Source: Sepiola atlantica
Lineage: Eukaryota; Mollusca; Cephalopoda; Sepiida; Sepiolidae
NCBI GenBank assembly: GCA_963556195.1
Contig: OY744551.1
Coordinates: 6,654,343-6,718,342 of the forward strand
DNA length: 64,000 nt
Reading direction: 5' to 3'
In this document: positions 11,283 through 22,234 of the stretch, piece after piece
Numbering within the stretch: the stretch's first letter is position 1
Layout: each line of letters begins with the position of its first letter
Translations under genes and position numbers: made by a program
Notes under the pieces: generated by a model
Told to the model about the DNA's origin: nothing
The model's input: only the letters and a program-made list of their open reading frames with translations
The model's database searches: none

Positions 11283-11714
11283 GGCAGCAATTCATTATCT
11301 AAGCAAGCGTTGTTGAACATCACGAAACTTTCGCGTTTGTATATTTTCCTCGTGAGGTTCTCAAACCGTCGAACCATCTTTCTGGTTTCAGGTGGCAATC
11401 CGTATAGTACTTCGCCGATAGTTTTTAATTCGACCATTTTCTCGAGCGCTTTCGACTTTCGTAGTCGTCTTCAGGATTAGGGTTTTGTTTTTGTTTTTTT
11501 AAATTTAAATAAGAAGACTGTTTTATAGTTATCGTTACGGGCGAATGAAAGAGAGAAGAGGGTGCGTGGTTGAGTTCATTTTATTCTATCGTTTGTGTGT
11601 TTGGTTTTATTGTTTACTTATTTATTTTGTTAGTTCTTATCTTTGCTATTTTTTATTTATGTATTATTATTTATTCCTATTACTATTATTACTATTATTT
11701 ATTTATTTATCAAT

Positions 11715-11762
11715 ATATATAGAGAGAGAGAGAGAGAGAGAGGGAAAGAGAGAGAGAGAGAA

Positions 11763-11806
<44 letters not shown>
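11715..11806. repeat. (GA)n then (TA)n microsatellite
   Basis: Compound simple repeat. Its end marks the left edge of the palindromic unit at 11894-12233. Confidence 0.95.
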
Positions 11807-11807
<1 letters not shown>

Positions 11808-12002
11808 ATCAAAATAAACCAAAGTGAAAACTTTTAGTAGATGGAACCTATTGTGAAAAGGATAAGCTCAATATACGAGATAGAGCAATAGTAGAGATAG
11901 AAGAAAAAAGAGTGATAAATATGCGACGATTGTCCAAATTTATTTCAAATTTCAATTGTTCAATGCAAGGTTGTCAGTAATAAACTAGTGTTTATTTTCC
12001 TT

Positions 12003-12049
12003 TCCTTAAGCCAAGGCTTTTCAAAGATCGAAATCTTATCATCAGAGGA
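12003..12049 (-). ncRNA. Hammerhead ribozyme (left arm)
   Basis: On minus: stem I TCCT, CTGATGA, stem II AAGAT/ATCTT with loop TTCG, GAAA, stem III AGCC/GGCT with loop TT, cleavage UA, then AGGA closing stem I. All core residues are intact. Confidence 0.75.
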
Positions 12050-12076
12050 GAAATACAGATGGATAAGTTGGCTTTC

Positions 12077-12123
12077 TCCTCTGATGATAAGATTTCGATC
12101 TTTGAAAAGCCTTGGCTTAAGGA
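12077..12123 (+). ncRNA. Hammerhead ribozyme (right arm)
   Basis: Mirror copy of the left-arm ribozyme. CTGATGA is at 12081-12087, GAAA at 12104-12107, stem III at 12108-12117, and cleavage would follow A12119. TCCT (12077-12080) pairs with AGGA (12120-12123). Confidence 0.75.
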
Positions 12124-12228
12124 AAGGAAAATAAACACTAGTTTATTACTGACAACCTTGCATTGAACAATTGAAATTTGAAATAAATTTGGACAATCGT
12201 CGCATATTTATCACTCTTTTTTCTTCTA

Positions 12229-12239
<11 letters not shown>

Positions 12240-12259
<20 letters not shown>

Positions 12260-12862
12260 CCTTATGTAGCACCTACCTTATTTTAGTATCGATTTATCTG
12301 AGTCTTATTTTAATGTTTTTGTATTTTACCTACATACATCTATTTCATCCCATTTTCCCCATTTATTTGTTTATTTATTTTGTTATTGTTGTATCTTTAT
12401 CATCCGTTTATGAACACCTCTGCTTCTGCGCGCCGGATGAGCCGACCTGACCGCCTACCCGCCACGTCAATCATGGCGTCCATGTAGGATACCCGATTTA
12501 TTTCTTTGCCCATCAAACCGGGAATATTTTCCCGCCTTAATGACAGAACGCTCTCGAATTAGAATCAAATATCCCCTATTCAAGAAAACAACAACAAAAC
12601 TACGAAACAAACAAAAAAGCGAATAGTATACAAGATGGAGGTTTGAAAGTAAAGCGCAGGCGCTCGTAAATACTCCCACGTGTCAGAAAGAGGCAAGGGG
12701 AGGAATAGAAGAGGTAAAAGTAAATGCCCACGTGGAGTCGTAAAGAAAATTTTAATAGCCTTTCTTCCACTTGAAGTAATTGTTGAAATAAAATGAAGAA
12801 AGTTTTCCCTTTTTTTTGAAAGCCAACTTGGATCTATTCAGACTTTAAATGCAAATTCCTAA

Positions 12863-12868
<6 letters not shown>
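12240..12868. other. Spacer without recognised gene
   Basis: A GC-richer patch at 12420-12500 contains CCGCCACGTCAATCATGGCG, which combines a CRE-like CACGTCA with an ATGGCG (YY1-like) motif. A 70-codon minus frame crosses it but resembles nothing known. Confidence 0.3.
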
Positions 12869-12913
<45 letters not shown>

Positions 12914-12923
12914 TATATATATA

Positions 12924-12977
<54 letters not shown>
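12869..12977. repeat. (TA)n microsatellite
   Basis: TA repeat broken once by CACTA and once by GCA. Confidence 0.95.
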
Positions 12978-12980
<3 letters not shown>

Positions 12981-12983
12981 TGT

Positions 12984-13160
12984 GTGTTTTATAATGAAAT
13001 AAATTCCAGAAGGAAATCCGAGTATAAGAGCTCAATGTAATAAACAGAGCAAGAATAAAATAAAATATAGTAACACGGAATCACATAACACCGGTGCAAT
13101 AATTTATTTCGACCTTTTTGCATTGTCAAGCATTGTCAAGCATCCAAGTAAGGTGATTAC
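12984..13160. repeat. Dispersed repeat next to (TA)n, copy 1
   Basis: The block AATGAAATAAATTCCAGAAGG ... ACCGGTGCAATAATTTATTTCGACC matches 27424-27560. On minus, GGTCGAAATAAATTA resembles the GAAA half of a hammerhead with stem III TAA/TTA, but the CUGANGA half is damaged. Confidence 0.65.
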
Positions 13161-13334
13161 ATTTTTGAAAATGAGAAAAGAAAAATTAACACTCACAAAT
13201 TCAATATACATGCAGAGAGAGCGACAACATATCTAACACATATTTAGAGAGAGGGGGAAAGTATTTATTTAAGACGTAAATTGAGGAGGAGGAGATTCGA
13301 AACATATTTAATCTATAATTTTAGAGAGAGGGAG

Positions 13335-13745
13335 GTTACACGAGGTGGTTTGAGAGTGTGAGGGATTGGTGGGTAAGAGTGTGAGAGAAGTGGTTGAAAG
13401 GATGAAATGGGTGAGGAGGGAGAGAAGAGATTTTCTTGTAGTAGGTGTGAAATATTTGAAAAGTGGGAATGTTTCACCAGGTGGTTATGTCAAGAATGTG
13501 AGGAATGAGTGAGTTGGAAAGTTAGGATTCGTGGGGAAAGAAAATGTGTATGGGGGTGTAAGTGTGTATGCGAAGAAGTAGAGAGGTGGGGGAAGAGGAG
13601 AGGGGTGCTCTGTGATTTTGGTGAGTGGGTAATGTCATGGTATTGGAAAAGATTTTTAAAAATGAGGTGGTTTGAGAGTGGGAGGGATGGGTGGGTGAGA
13701 GTGTGAGAGAAGTGGTCGGAAGGGTGAAATAGGTGTGAGGGGGAG
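13335..13745. repeat. Purine-rich duplicated tract
   Basis: A block reading GAGGTGGTTTGAGAGTG, then GGTGGGT.AGAGTGTGAGAG, then AAGTGGT occurs at 13340-13420 and again at 13662-13745. The plus strand is strongly G-rich with many GGG/GG runs, so G-quadruplex potential is possible. The frames in it are not convincing. Confidence 0.65.
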
Positions 13746-14385
13746 AGGGATGCTATAAATGTGTATTCATACAAAAATTGAGGCTACATATGTGCACACA
13801 TTTTCTAGCATTCGCATTCCACATCAAAGATCTTGATAAAACAATTTTTTTTCTTATTCTATAGTTTTTAGCAGCCCTGCCATGGTCTCTCAAAATGTAT
13901 TGCTTAATATAACTCAAATTTGATGTCGAGCCTATTTTTCATCTATTAAACCTTCTGTAAAGGGTTTTCGCGGAGGGTGCAAGTTTTAGAAAGCGTAGCC
14001 CCTAAATAGTAAAGTTTACAAAAACATGACACCATGTTACCGACCGTCTTGCCGAAGAAATTAGAACTTATTTCATATTATTTAATTATTTTATTGATCC
14101 GCCTGATTACTTATTTCAAAGCAATATGGTTCACTTTATTACTTAATCTATTCATTTATCAGCCTTATTACTTATTTTATAGCAATCTGGTTAAACCTTA
14201 TTACTTAATCATTTGATTGATCCGCCTTATTACTTATTTCATAACAATGTGGTTCACTTTATTGGTTTATCATTTTATTGATCCGCTTTATTAATATTTC
14301 ATAACAATGTGTTTCATCTTATTTTATAGCATTTCATTGATTCGCCTTATTACTTATTTCATAACAATGTGTTTCACTTTATTAC

Positions 14386-14587
14386 TGTTGTGAAGTTGTC
14401 CAACAGTAAATAATAAATAAAGGAAGTCAAGTCGAGGGTTGGTTTAACAAGTGTATTAACAAAGTAAGAAAGTGACTAGCACTTGGCTAGACAGTTACAA
14501 GACTGTGCTTTGTCTTCTCTGGTGACTTGCACTATTTATAGTGACAACCGATGTTGTTTCTCATGTGTAAGAACGGCCGGTGTAACA
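14386..14587. mobile_element. Solo LTR
   Basis: A 202-bp insertion in the satellite begins TGTTGTGAAG and ends GTGTAACA. It has the TG...CA ends and short inverted tips (TGTT/AACA) expected of an LTR. ATTAC occurs directly before (14381-14385) and after (14588-14592), a 5-bp target duplication. A TATA-like TATAAATAG lies on the minus strand around 14532-14540, but orientation is not settled. The flanking satellite reads continuously when the insert is removed. Confidence 0.85.
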
Positions 14588-14631
14588 ATTACTTAATCAT
14601 TTTATTGATTCGCTTGATAACTTATTTCAAA

Positions 14632-14634
<3 letters not shown>

Positions 14635-14708
<74 letters not shown>
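14635..14708. repeat. (TA)n microsatellite inside satellite
   Basis: Pure TA run that replaces part of a satellite unit after AAAGCA. Confidence 0.95.
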
Positions 14709-14709
<1 letters not shown>

Positions 14710-14934
14710 CCATTGTATTAATCTGGCTTATTACTTATTTCAAAGCAACACCTTATTATTTAATAATATTATTTGTTCGTTTTTTATCATTTCATTTATC
14801 CGCCTTATTACTTATTTTATAATAATGTGGTTTAGCTCAGTATTTAATCATTTTATTATTCGCCTTATTATTTATTTCAAAGCAATATGGTTCACCTTAT
14901 TATTTCATTGACCCGCTTTATAACTTATTTCAAA

Positions 14935-15590
14935 GCAATATCGTTATTTGATCATTTAATTGATCCGCTTCATTTTTTTATTTCAAAGCAATATCGTTAT
15001 TTGATCATTTAATTGATCCGCTTCATTTTTTTTATTTCAAAGCAATATCGTTATTTGATCATTTAATTGATCCGCTTCATTTTTTTAATTTCAAAGCAAT
15101 ATCGTTATTTGATCATTTATTTGATCCGCTTCATTTTTTTAATTTCAAAGCAATATCGTTATTTGATCATTTAATTGATCCGCTTCATTTTTTTTATTTC
15201 AAAGCAATATCGTTATTTGATCATTTAATTGATCCGCTTCATTTTTTTTATTTCAAAGCAATATCGTTATTTGATCATTTAATTGATCCGCTTCATTTTT
15301 TTTATTTCAAAGCAATATCGTTATTTGATCATTTAATTGATCCGCTTCATTTTTTTAATTTCAAAGCAATATCGTTATTTGATCATTTAATTGATCCGCT
15401 TCATTTTTTTAATTTCAAAGCAATATCGTTATTTGATCATTTAATTGATCCGCTTCATTTTTTTTATTTCAAAGCAATATCGTTATTTGATCATTTAATT
15501 GATCCGCTTCATTTTTTTTATTTCAAAGCAATATCGTTATTTGATCATTTAATTGATCCGCTTCATTTTTTTAATTTCAAAGCAATATGG
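14935..15590. repeat. 53-54-bp satellite subtype
   Basis: About 12 nearly identical units with GATCATTTAATTGATCCGCT and TTCAAAGCAATATCG. GATCCGC motifs at 14962, 15015 and 15069 give the period. It looks like a recent local expansion of a shortened 61-bp unit. Confidence 0.9.
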
Positions 15591-16084
15591 TTCACCCTAT
15601 TATCTAATTATTTCATTGATCCGCTTTATAACTTATTTCAAAGCAATTGTGTTCACCTTACAATTTAATATTTATTCGTCTTTTTACTTATTTCATAGCA
15701 ATATAGTTTACAACATTATTTAATCATGTTATTGATCCGCCTTATTACTTATTTCAAACCAATATATTTCACGTTTTTATTGAATCATTTAATTGATCCG
15801 CCATTGGTACTTATTTCAAAGCAATATGGTTCACCTCATTATTTAATAATATTATTTATTCGTCTTATTACTTTTTTATAGCAAAATGGTTCTATCTTAT
15901 TCAACCATTTTATTGATCCGCTTTATTACTTATTTCATAGCAATATGGTTCACCTTATTTTTAAATCATTTTATTGATTCGCTATATTACTTATGTAATA
16001 GCAACAGGGTTCACCTTATAATTTTATCATTTCATTGATTCGCCTTATTAGTTTTTTCATAAAAACATGGTTCACCTTATTAAT

Positions 16085-16830
16085 CAATAATTTTATTGAT
16101 TCGCTATATTACTTATGTAATAGTAATATGGTTCACCTTATTTTTAAATCATTTTATTGATTCGCTATATTACTTATGTAATAGCAATATGGTTCGCCTT
16201 ATTTTTAAATCATTTTATTGATTCGCTATATTACTTATGTAATAGCAATATGGTTCGCCTTATTTTTAAATCCTTTTATTGATTCGCTATATTACTTATG
16301 TAATAGCAATATGGTTCACCTTATTTTTAAATCATTTTATTGATTCGCTATATTACTTATGTAATAGCAATATGGTTCGCCTTATTTTTAAATCATTTTA
16401 TTGATTCGCTATATTACTTATGTAATAGCAATATGGTTCGCCTTATTTTTAAATCCTTTTATTGATTCGCTATATTACTTATGTAATAGCAATATGGTTC
16501 ACCTTATTTTTTAAATCCTTTTATTGATTCGCTATATTACTTATGTAATAGCAATATGGTTCACTTTATTATTAAATCATTTTATTGATTCGCTATATTA
16601 CTTATGTAATAGCAATATGGTTCGCCTTATTTTTAAATCATTTTATTGATTCGCTATATTACTTATGTAATAGCAATATGGTTCGCCTTATTTTTAAATC
16701 ATTTTATTGATTCGCTATATTACTTATGTAATAGTAATATGGTTCGCCTTATTTTTAAATCCTTTTATTGATTCGCTATATTACTTATGTAATAGCAATA
16801 TGGTTCACCTTATAATTTTATCATTTCATT
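16085..16830. repeat. 61-bp satellite subtype, homogenised
   Basis: About 12 units differing at only a few sites (TTCGCC versus TTCACC, TCATTTT versus TCCTTTT). The pattern of variants suggests multi-unit duplication. Confidence 0.9.
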
Positions 16831-17032
16831 GATTCGTCTTATTAGTTGTTTCATATAAACATGGTTCACCTTATTATTAAATCATTTTATTGATTAGCCT
16901 TATTACTTATTTTATGGCAATATGGTTCACCTCATTGTTTAAGCATTTTATTGATTATATGTGTCTAGAATTCGTCTATCTGTCTTTAGGAAACCATTCA
17001 GGACGACCACATGTTTCTAACGAAAGAGTATT

Positions 17033-17103
17033 GATTTACTCCTCTCCAGGAGTTAGGCACTAGGCCAGTTTTTATCTTACTCTCACAAGTAAGATGAGAT
17101 TTA
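17033..17103 (-). mobile_element. 3' fragment of a U2-headed SINE
   Basis: ATTTACTCCTCTCC, then AGGAGTTAGGCACTAGGCCAG, TTTTATCTTACTC and CACAAGTAAGATG match the 3' extension of the 34.7 kb copy. Only about 70 bases remain. Confidence 0.7.
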
Positions 17104-18140
17104 CCTGACGTAAGTTGATAGTCGTTGTGATTCATTAATCTGCAGGATTGCAGATGTTAACCTCGGGTATTTGGAGCAACAAGGCGCAACGTTTTCTATT
17201 GTATTTTAATTATTTACCTAATTTGCCTCTTTGTACTACGCCCTTTATTATTCCCTAATCTTTATTTCTTCTTTTTTTTACGAATGATACATCACTTATC
17301 AATGCCAACAGCCAATCAGGGAGAAGGGCTTAGTTTTCTTCTTTGCGTGTTTTTGAATCATGTGGTCACACAACAGAAATTTACTTTTTTACGCGGCCCT
17401 TTTCATTATGTTTGTACTCTGCAAGATCTTTCAAGCGGCACCGGTTGGACAATAAGTAGCAGCCAAGGCAGTGTTACATCGTATGGTCTACCCCTCCACA
17501 TTCACAAAGTGTTGGGTCAGTTTTCTAGACCCATCTAGTCATAACAATCTTTTATTACGCCACTCCCGTTCTCAGGTGATTGAGTGTTTTCCACCTGAGA
17601 AGGGGGGATTTCTATGTCAGTATTAGGGGGCCGTCTGGTCCACAGCTGTAGTCTAGTCTCTTAAATGTTGTTAGGGGTTCAACATAGCTGAGGAAGATTT
17701 ATCTAGTTAATGCATTGTCGGTTTGGTGATCAAGTATATTATGAATAAATTTACAAAGGTTAATGGGATCACCGAAGTTTGATTACTTTTGGGAGAGGTT
17801 ATGATAAGTATTTGTTAATATTTAATTTGTAGACGACCATGTTGTAGTTTGCAGAGAAGCAGTACCCGGGGAATGTGTTAAACAGGTGGGATGTTCTTGG
17901 GCAAAAAAAAACTTTGTTCATGTAAATTCCACGTGGCGTTAGGCGTATGGGAGAAAAAAAGGAAAATTATTTAAGTTGTTGTAAGGGACGAGTTCTTGCT
18001 GTGAATGTGCGTGAATATGTGTAAGTGCGAGCATGTGTAAAGAAGGGGTTTATATGGTTGTGTGTGAGTAATAGTGTATGTATATGCATCTAGGTAAGTG
18101 TGAATGTGCGTTCGTCTTTGATTCTTTATCGAGTCTGACT
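17104..18140. other. Spacer without recognised gene
   Basis: Mixed-composition sequence. A 84-codon plus frame (17284-17538) and a 215-codon minus frame (17971-18618, rich in THTHTH from a GT tract) have no recognisable domain. Nothing supports a gene. Confidence 0.4.
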
Positions 18141-18147
18141 CGTTTGA

Positions 18148-18207
18148 GTGTGTGTGTGTGTGTATGCGTGTGTGTATGTGTGTGAATCTGTGTGTGTGTG
18201 TGTGCGT
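18148..18207. repeat. (GT)n microsatellite
   Basis: GT repeat with AT and CT interruptions. Confidence 0.85.
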
Positions 18208-18344
18208 CTGAGGGTATGCTGTGAAATCCGTTCCTTTCAGTGTATAAACGCTATCAGTTATCTCCAGCGTAGATAAGTCGTGTAAACATAAAACTAATTG
18301 TTCGTCACTCTGAGGCCATGAATTTTTAATATCGCAATTCCACC

Positions 18345-18610
18345 TGAAAATGCTGACGCCATTTTCTGCACTACCAGTTTTCATGTTTCCCAAATGGAAA
18401 AAAAAAAAACGTTCGCCATTATTTCGCGCCAATATCTCCCGCCAATTCTTCTCCACCGAAATCGATCGCTGTTGTCTCTTTCTTAATTCATTTTCCGCTT
18501 CCGCGATTACGTCATTGGAAATACAGTTCCTGGACAAAATGTGTCTATCTATATTAATAGAACTACTAGATAGACGCAGTGGAAATTCCACGGTGATTTC
18601 TATATAAGTC
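18345..18610. promoter_or_regulatory. Promoter-like motif cluster
   Basis: Within 150 bp lie GCCATTTT and CGCCATTA (YY1-like), TTTCGCGCC and CTCCCGCC (E2F-like), GCCAAT, and ATTACGTCATTGG (CRE-like). The composition is higher in GC and CpG than its surroundings. This is motif reading only. No transcript or first exon can be shown. Confidence 0.25.
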
Positions 18611-18945
18611 CATATCATTTTCTGTTAAGAATAATATAGTATTTATCTCTTTGCCAGGAATTTAGACATCGTACTAGGATAAGCGAACTCTAGCGTACAG
18701 GAGAATGCACGAGCAGCCCTATTGGCATTCTCTGGGCAAGTAGCAATAAACTAACACTTCCCAGATAAAGGTAAAGCCTGGAACGCTGGACTGAACGGTA
18801 TCATGCGTCATCCTGACAGAAACATATCTACTTTCTTTTTTAAATGAATTTTTTTCTGCAAAAGTCAATATTATTTTTAAAAATACTCTTTCTTCTTCCG
18901 TAACAATAATTGCCATTCCCAGCTAAATATTCTTAAAATCAATAA

Positions 18946-18947
<2 letters not shown>

Positions 18948-18997
<50 letters not shown>
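18948..18997. repeat. (TA)n microsatellite
   Basis: Pure TA run flush with the 3' end of the Penelope-like element that follows on the minus strand. Confidence 0.95.
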
Positions 18998-18999
<2 letters not shown>

Positions 19000-19128
19000 A
19001 ATAAATTTTTCGTGGAACAAAATTTAATAACGGCGAGGAATGCAGACGTTTAGGACATTTTTGGGGTGGGGTAGAATGAAATTGAACAAGTATAACAACG
19101 AGAGGAAATTTAAAAAAATGAATGAATG

Positions 19129-19163
19129 TACTAAGCCGGCTTTCGCTCACACTCATCAGAGTA
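19129..19163 (-). ncRNA. Hammerhead ribozyme of the Penelope-like element
   Basis: On minus: stem I TACT, CTGATGA, a short stem II region GTGTGAGC, GAAA, stem III GCC/GGC, cleavage UU, then AGTA closing stem I. Its place just 3' of the RT/endonuclease ORF fits the known Penelope-hammerhead arrangement. Confidence 0.75.
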
Positions 19164-19483
19164 TTAACGTGGAAGTAATTAAATACGACTAAAAACTTAA
19201 AAGAAATTTATAATGAAAACTATTGACAAGTTTGGGAGAAAAAATATGGGGAAGATGGTCACAAGTTGATCACATTAAGTCCTAAAAGCCACCCCCTTTT
19301 TTTAGAAAGGGAGGGTTTGATTGACTTAATATTATGGCTTCCAGGACTTTGAGGGTGAATAGAGAATGCGATCTACTTATGACAGAAAACCAGTCACTAG
19401 TGTACGTCGACGCACATTCGGCGCTATTTATAAGATGATCAGCATAGCAGACCCGGATGTGTTGACTAAATTGTTTACATTAT

Positions 19484-20554
19484 TTAGTCGGCCCCGGGGT
19501 ATGGCAGGGGGGGGGGGGTGATGTGTTGTTTTATTCTGGATTCTAACCTTTGCACTGTTCTACCCACGTATACGGCATCGCACCGACATTTAAATTGATA
19601 AATAATGTTACTAATATGTTGGGATGGGAGAACCTCCTTATGAATAGATTTGAGCAAAGGTCGAGCAGAAAAAAACAATTCTAAGGTTAGATTCCTGGTA
19701 ACACCGACGCACAGCTACAGAAATTACATTAGCAAATTTTGTGCTAATATTACCCAACTAAGGTAATTTGAGGTACGCCGGGCTTGTTAAAGCGATCTTA
19801 GTGACGATATTAGAATTAACAATATCGAGAGTGTAATCATTTTCAACGAGCACCTCTTTGATAAATTAAATCTCCAAATCAATCAGGGATTCAGAGCAAA
19901 TCTTTAAGGCACGATGAACCAAACATTTAATCAGATTTATTTTTCTTTGTATGGGACAAAAAGAGTCCCAGTGACAATATAAACCAGTAAATGTAGGTTT
20001 GCGGTAAAAAGATGTTAGAAACAATGAATCAGATATATGCACAAATACATCCAGAAAAGGAAGGGTGGAGTTGTGTTCCTTCTCACAAGTCAACTTTAAG
20101 GCTGGGTGTAATTGATTGAGTGCATTAAGGAATAATATGGAATCTGACTCATTGTTAAACACGCAAAATGTATCATCTACGTATCGAAAATAAGTAAGTG
20201 GTTTATTGATACGGGCCAAAAGATTATGCTCGTGAAAACCTACGAAGATATTGGCCAACGAGGGCCAAGGGGTGACCCCATAGAAATGCCGTCGATTTGC
20301 TGATACATGACATTATCAAAACTGAATTCGACAGACATGGTAGCAAACCGCATCAGTTCTACGAAGACCTTCTCAGAGATAATAGGACCAACTGAGAGAC
20401 CACGATATAAAACATCAGCACAAATATCAATGGTTTCTTGTAAGGGAACGCATGTAAATAAACTGCTGATGTCGAAAGAACACATAAACTTATTCTCAGC
20501 AGAAAAAGCATACAAAGATTCGGAAGGTCGTTGCTTTTGATGTAAGCATGACAC
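19484..20554 (-). pseudogene. Penelope-like reverse transcriptase/GIY-YIG polyprotein, frameshifted
   Basis: The upstream frame (20240-20554) has the RT motif A region CSFDISSLFTCVPL and motif B DGISMGSPLGP. A one-base loss near 20256 moves the reading to the next frame (19866-20258), starting ANIFVGFHEH, with motif C YFRYVDDTF and then FYRKPTFTG, typical of Penelope RTs. After a broken linker a third piece (19484-19678) carries a GIY-YIG-like stretch, IIYQFKC.CDAVYVGRT with RLESRIKQH. Frameshifts and stops make it inactive. Confidence 0.85.
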
Positions 20555-20582
20555 AAAAAATCACAAACGCTATTGTATTAAT

Positions 20583-20830
20583 ATGTGTCTTCCCGGTCGT
20601 CCTATCTCTACCTCTCTTCCCCTTCCCCTTCGAAATGTAGAAAAAAATTTAGAGGTTGGTTGGGATCGAACTATAAAGCAGTCGGGCCGAAGTCAAAAAT
20701 ACTACGTCGCTAACCGTTGCGACAAAGGGAAATACTTGAAAACATTACGAAAATTAGGCGAGTTGAATGTTTTTTTAAATCTAGGGAGGCACGCATGCGC
20801 AGAGCTTTTGCCGGAAGCGTGACACACGAA
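20583..20830 (-). mobile_element. Probable tRNA-derived SINE
   Basis: On minus, CAACGGTTAGCGACGTAG resembles an A box. About 40 bases later, ATAGTTCGATCCCAACC contains a B box (GTTCGATCC). A C/T-rich tail follows towards 20583. Confidence 0.5.
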
Positions 20831-20889
20831 CACACACGCTATCGTATTTATATATAGATTATTTAGTTAGTTTATTATTTTAAAACTTT

Positions 20890-20927
20890 ATATAACGCGT
20901 TTGAAGTGATCCGCTCTCATCAGATAT
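20890..20927 (-). ncRNA. Degenerate hammerhead ribozyme
   Basis: On minus: stem I ATAT, CTGATGA, GAGCGGATCACTTC where stem II should be, then CAAAC instead of GAAAC, stem III CG/CG, UU, ATAT. The G after stem II is lost. Confidence 0.4.
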
Positions 20928-21235
20928 GTCAATCTATTTGAAGAAATGTCTTTCGATTGGAAAGAGTGTTGTTTCATTTGAAGGAATGTGTTGTTAATAA
21001 TAATATTTTAATAGTAATAATAATAATTGACTTTTATCTTTCCGGTCATCCTCGTGTGCGGCGATTGAGTACATTTTGTTCAGAATGCTTAGACACATTT
21101 TATTACTTTGTTGACACTCTGTCTGCTTGCGTGCGTGTGGTCAGTGCGCAGGTGATCCCGCGCGTATACATGCGCGTCTGCCTCTTAGTTTCGGAAGGGA
21201 ATTGGCTGATGAATTTGCCATAGTTTGGATTTATG

Positions 21236-21277
21236 TCCCAAGTACTTTCAGGATCATCCGGGTCCATCTTCAGGGGA
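21236..21277 (-). ncRNA. Hammerhead ribozyme
   Basis: On minus: stem I TCCC, CTGAAGA (variable position 7 is A), stem II GGA...TCC, GAAA, stem III GT/AC, cleavage UU, GGGA. It is nearly identical to the ribozyme at 34055-34096, which has a longer stem II. Confidence 0.65.
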
Positions 21278-21429
21278 ATGAAGTTAATCAGGTACAGGCC
21301 ATGTGTTAGTATTATAGAAGGTTTGAGTGGGAATTATGTAATAAGTACGAAACTATAGTTAGAACTATAAACATTTTAGTATATTATTACTGATATTAAA
21401 GTCAATTCTATTAATGAGGTTTTTGTGGG

Positions 21430-21501
<72 letters not shown>
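21430..21501. repeat. (TA)n microsatellite
   Basis: Long, almost pure TA run. Confidence 0.95.
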
Positions 21502-21504
<3 letters not shown>

Positions 21505-21509
21505 AATTT

Positions 21510-21660
21510 TGAAAATATATTCATGGGAATTAAGCTACACAGACGCTTCGGCGTTTTATCCCCGTAGCAAGTTGTCAGACTAAAATAGACTGACGATTCT
21601 CTACGAGGATCAAACGCGGAAGCCTCTGTGTAGCTTAATTTCCATAAATATATTCTCATA
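21510..21660. repeat. Palindromic unit between (TA)n arrays
   Basis: Left arm AATTAAGCTACACAGACGCTTC..GCGTTTTATCC is mirrored on the right by GGATCAAACGCGGAAGCCTCTG and TGTAGCTTAATT. The same family occurs at 27740-27890 and 32775-32915. The centre has CTGACGATTCTC, a hammerhead-like CUGANGA, but the GAAA is changed to CAAA. Confidence 0.65.
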
Positions 21661-21766
21661 ACTTACTACTTAACTCTACTCACGTATTGAGCACTTTTGA
21701 AGTAAATACTAAAAATCGATACATAAAATATCATATCTCTTTATAGCACTTTATGTAGATACATGA

Positions 21767-21768
<2 letters not shown>

Positions 21769-21820
<52 letters not shown>

Positions 21821-21837
21821 AAACTGACATGACTTAA

Positions 21838-21882
<45 letters not shown>
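21769..21882. repeat. (TA)n and (GT)n microsatellites
   Basis: TA run at 21769-21826, then a GT run at 21849-21882 after a 22-bp spacer. Confidence 0.95.
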
Positions 21883-21887
<5 letters not shown>

Positions 21888-22187
21888 CTTCCAGTTGTAT
21901 CTACAGCTGTGGGTGTAATTGCTTTCTGTTCTCAATGGAGCTGTTGGATAAACATTCCAACCATGTGCGAGTCAGTTGGTTTAAGTTGGTATTACCAGCA
22001 ATTACTGACACAAACCTGGAGATTATTTTCCTCGGATCTTTCGTCCGGACAAATCTCCAGCTATTTTACACAAAACATATAAAAAAAAGGAGCAGAAAAT
22101 TCCCTCGGTGGAAATTCTTCGAACGCAATCACGTCTTTCAAGGGAAATGTATTTTTACATAGCCGTATACACATAGATACAAAAATA

Positions 22188-22188
<1 letters not shown>

Positions 22189-22232
<44 letters not shown>
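22189..22232. repeat. (TA)n microsatellite
   Basis: Left flank of the hammerhead-bearing unit 22233-22598. Confidence 0.95.

Positions 22233-22234
<2 letters not shown>

Larger units (their letters stand above)
11894..12233. repeat. Palindromic Penelope-like unit with two hammerheads
   Basis: Arms of about 160 bp (11894-12053 and 12073-12233) are essentially perfect inverted copies around a 19-bp centre. Each arm carries a full hammerhead motif. Head-to-head or tail-to-tail copies of terminal sequences are typical of Penelope-like insertions. (TA)n arrays lie on both sides. Confidence 0.8.
14070..16960. repeat. 61-bp AT-rich satellite array, block 2
   Basis: The same unit family as 9063-10050, with three textures: mixed units at 14070-14930, a homogenised 53-54-bp subtype at 14935-15590, and a homogenised 61-bp subtype (GATTCGCTATATTACTTATG, then TAATAGCAATATGG) at 16085-16830. 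A solo LTR (14386-14587) and a (TA)n tract (14635-14708) interrupt it. Confidence 0.9.
19003..20560 (-). mobile_element. Penelope-like element, 5'-truncated
   Basis: On minus the order is reverse transcriptase, linker, GIY-YIG endonuclease, then a 3' region with a hammerhead ribozyme and an end abutting (TA)n. The 3' region (19003-19475) is clearly repeated at 39313-39805. The RT N-terminal part is missing. Confidence 0.85.
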
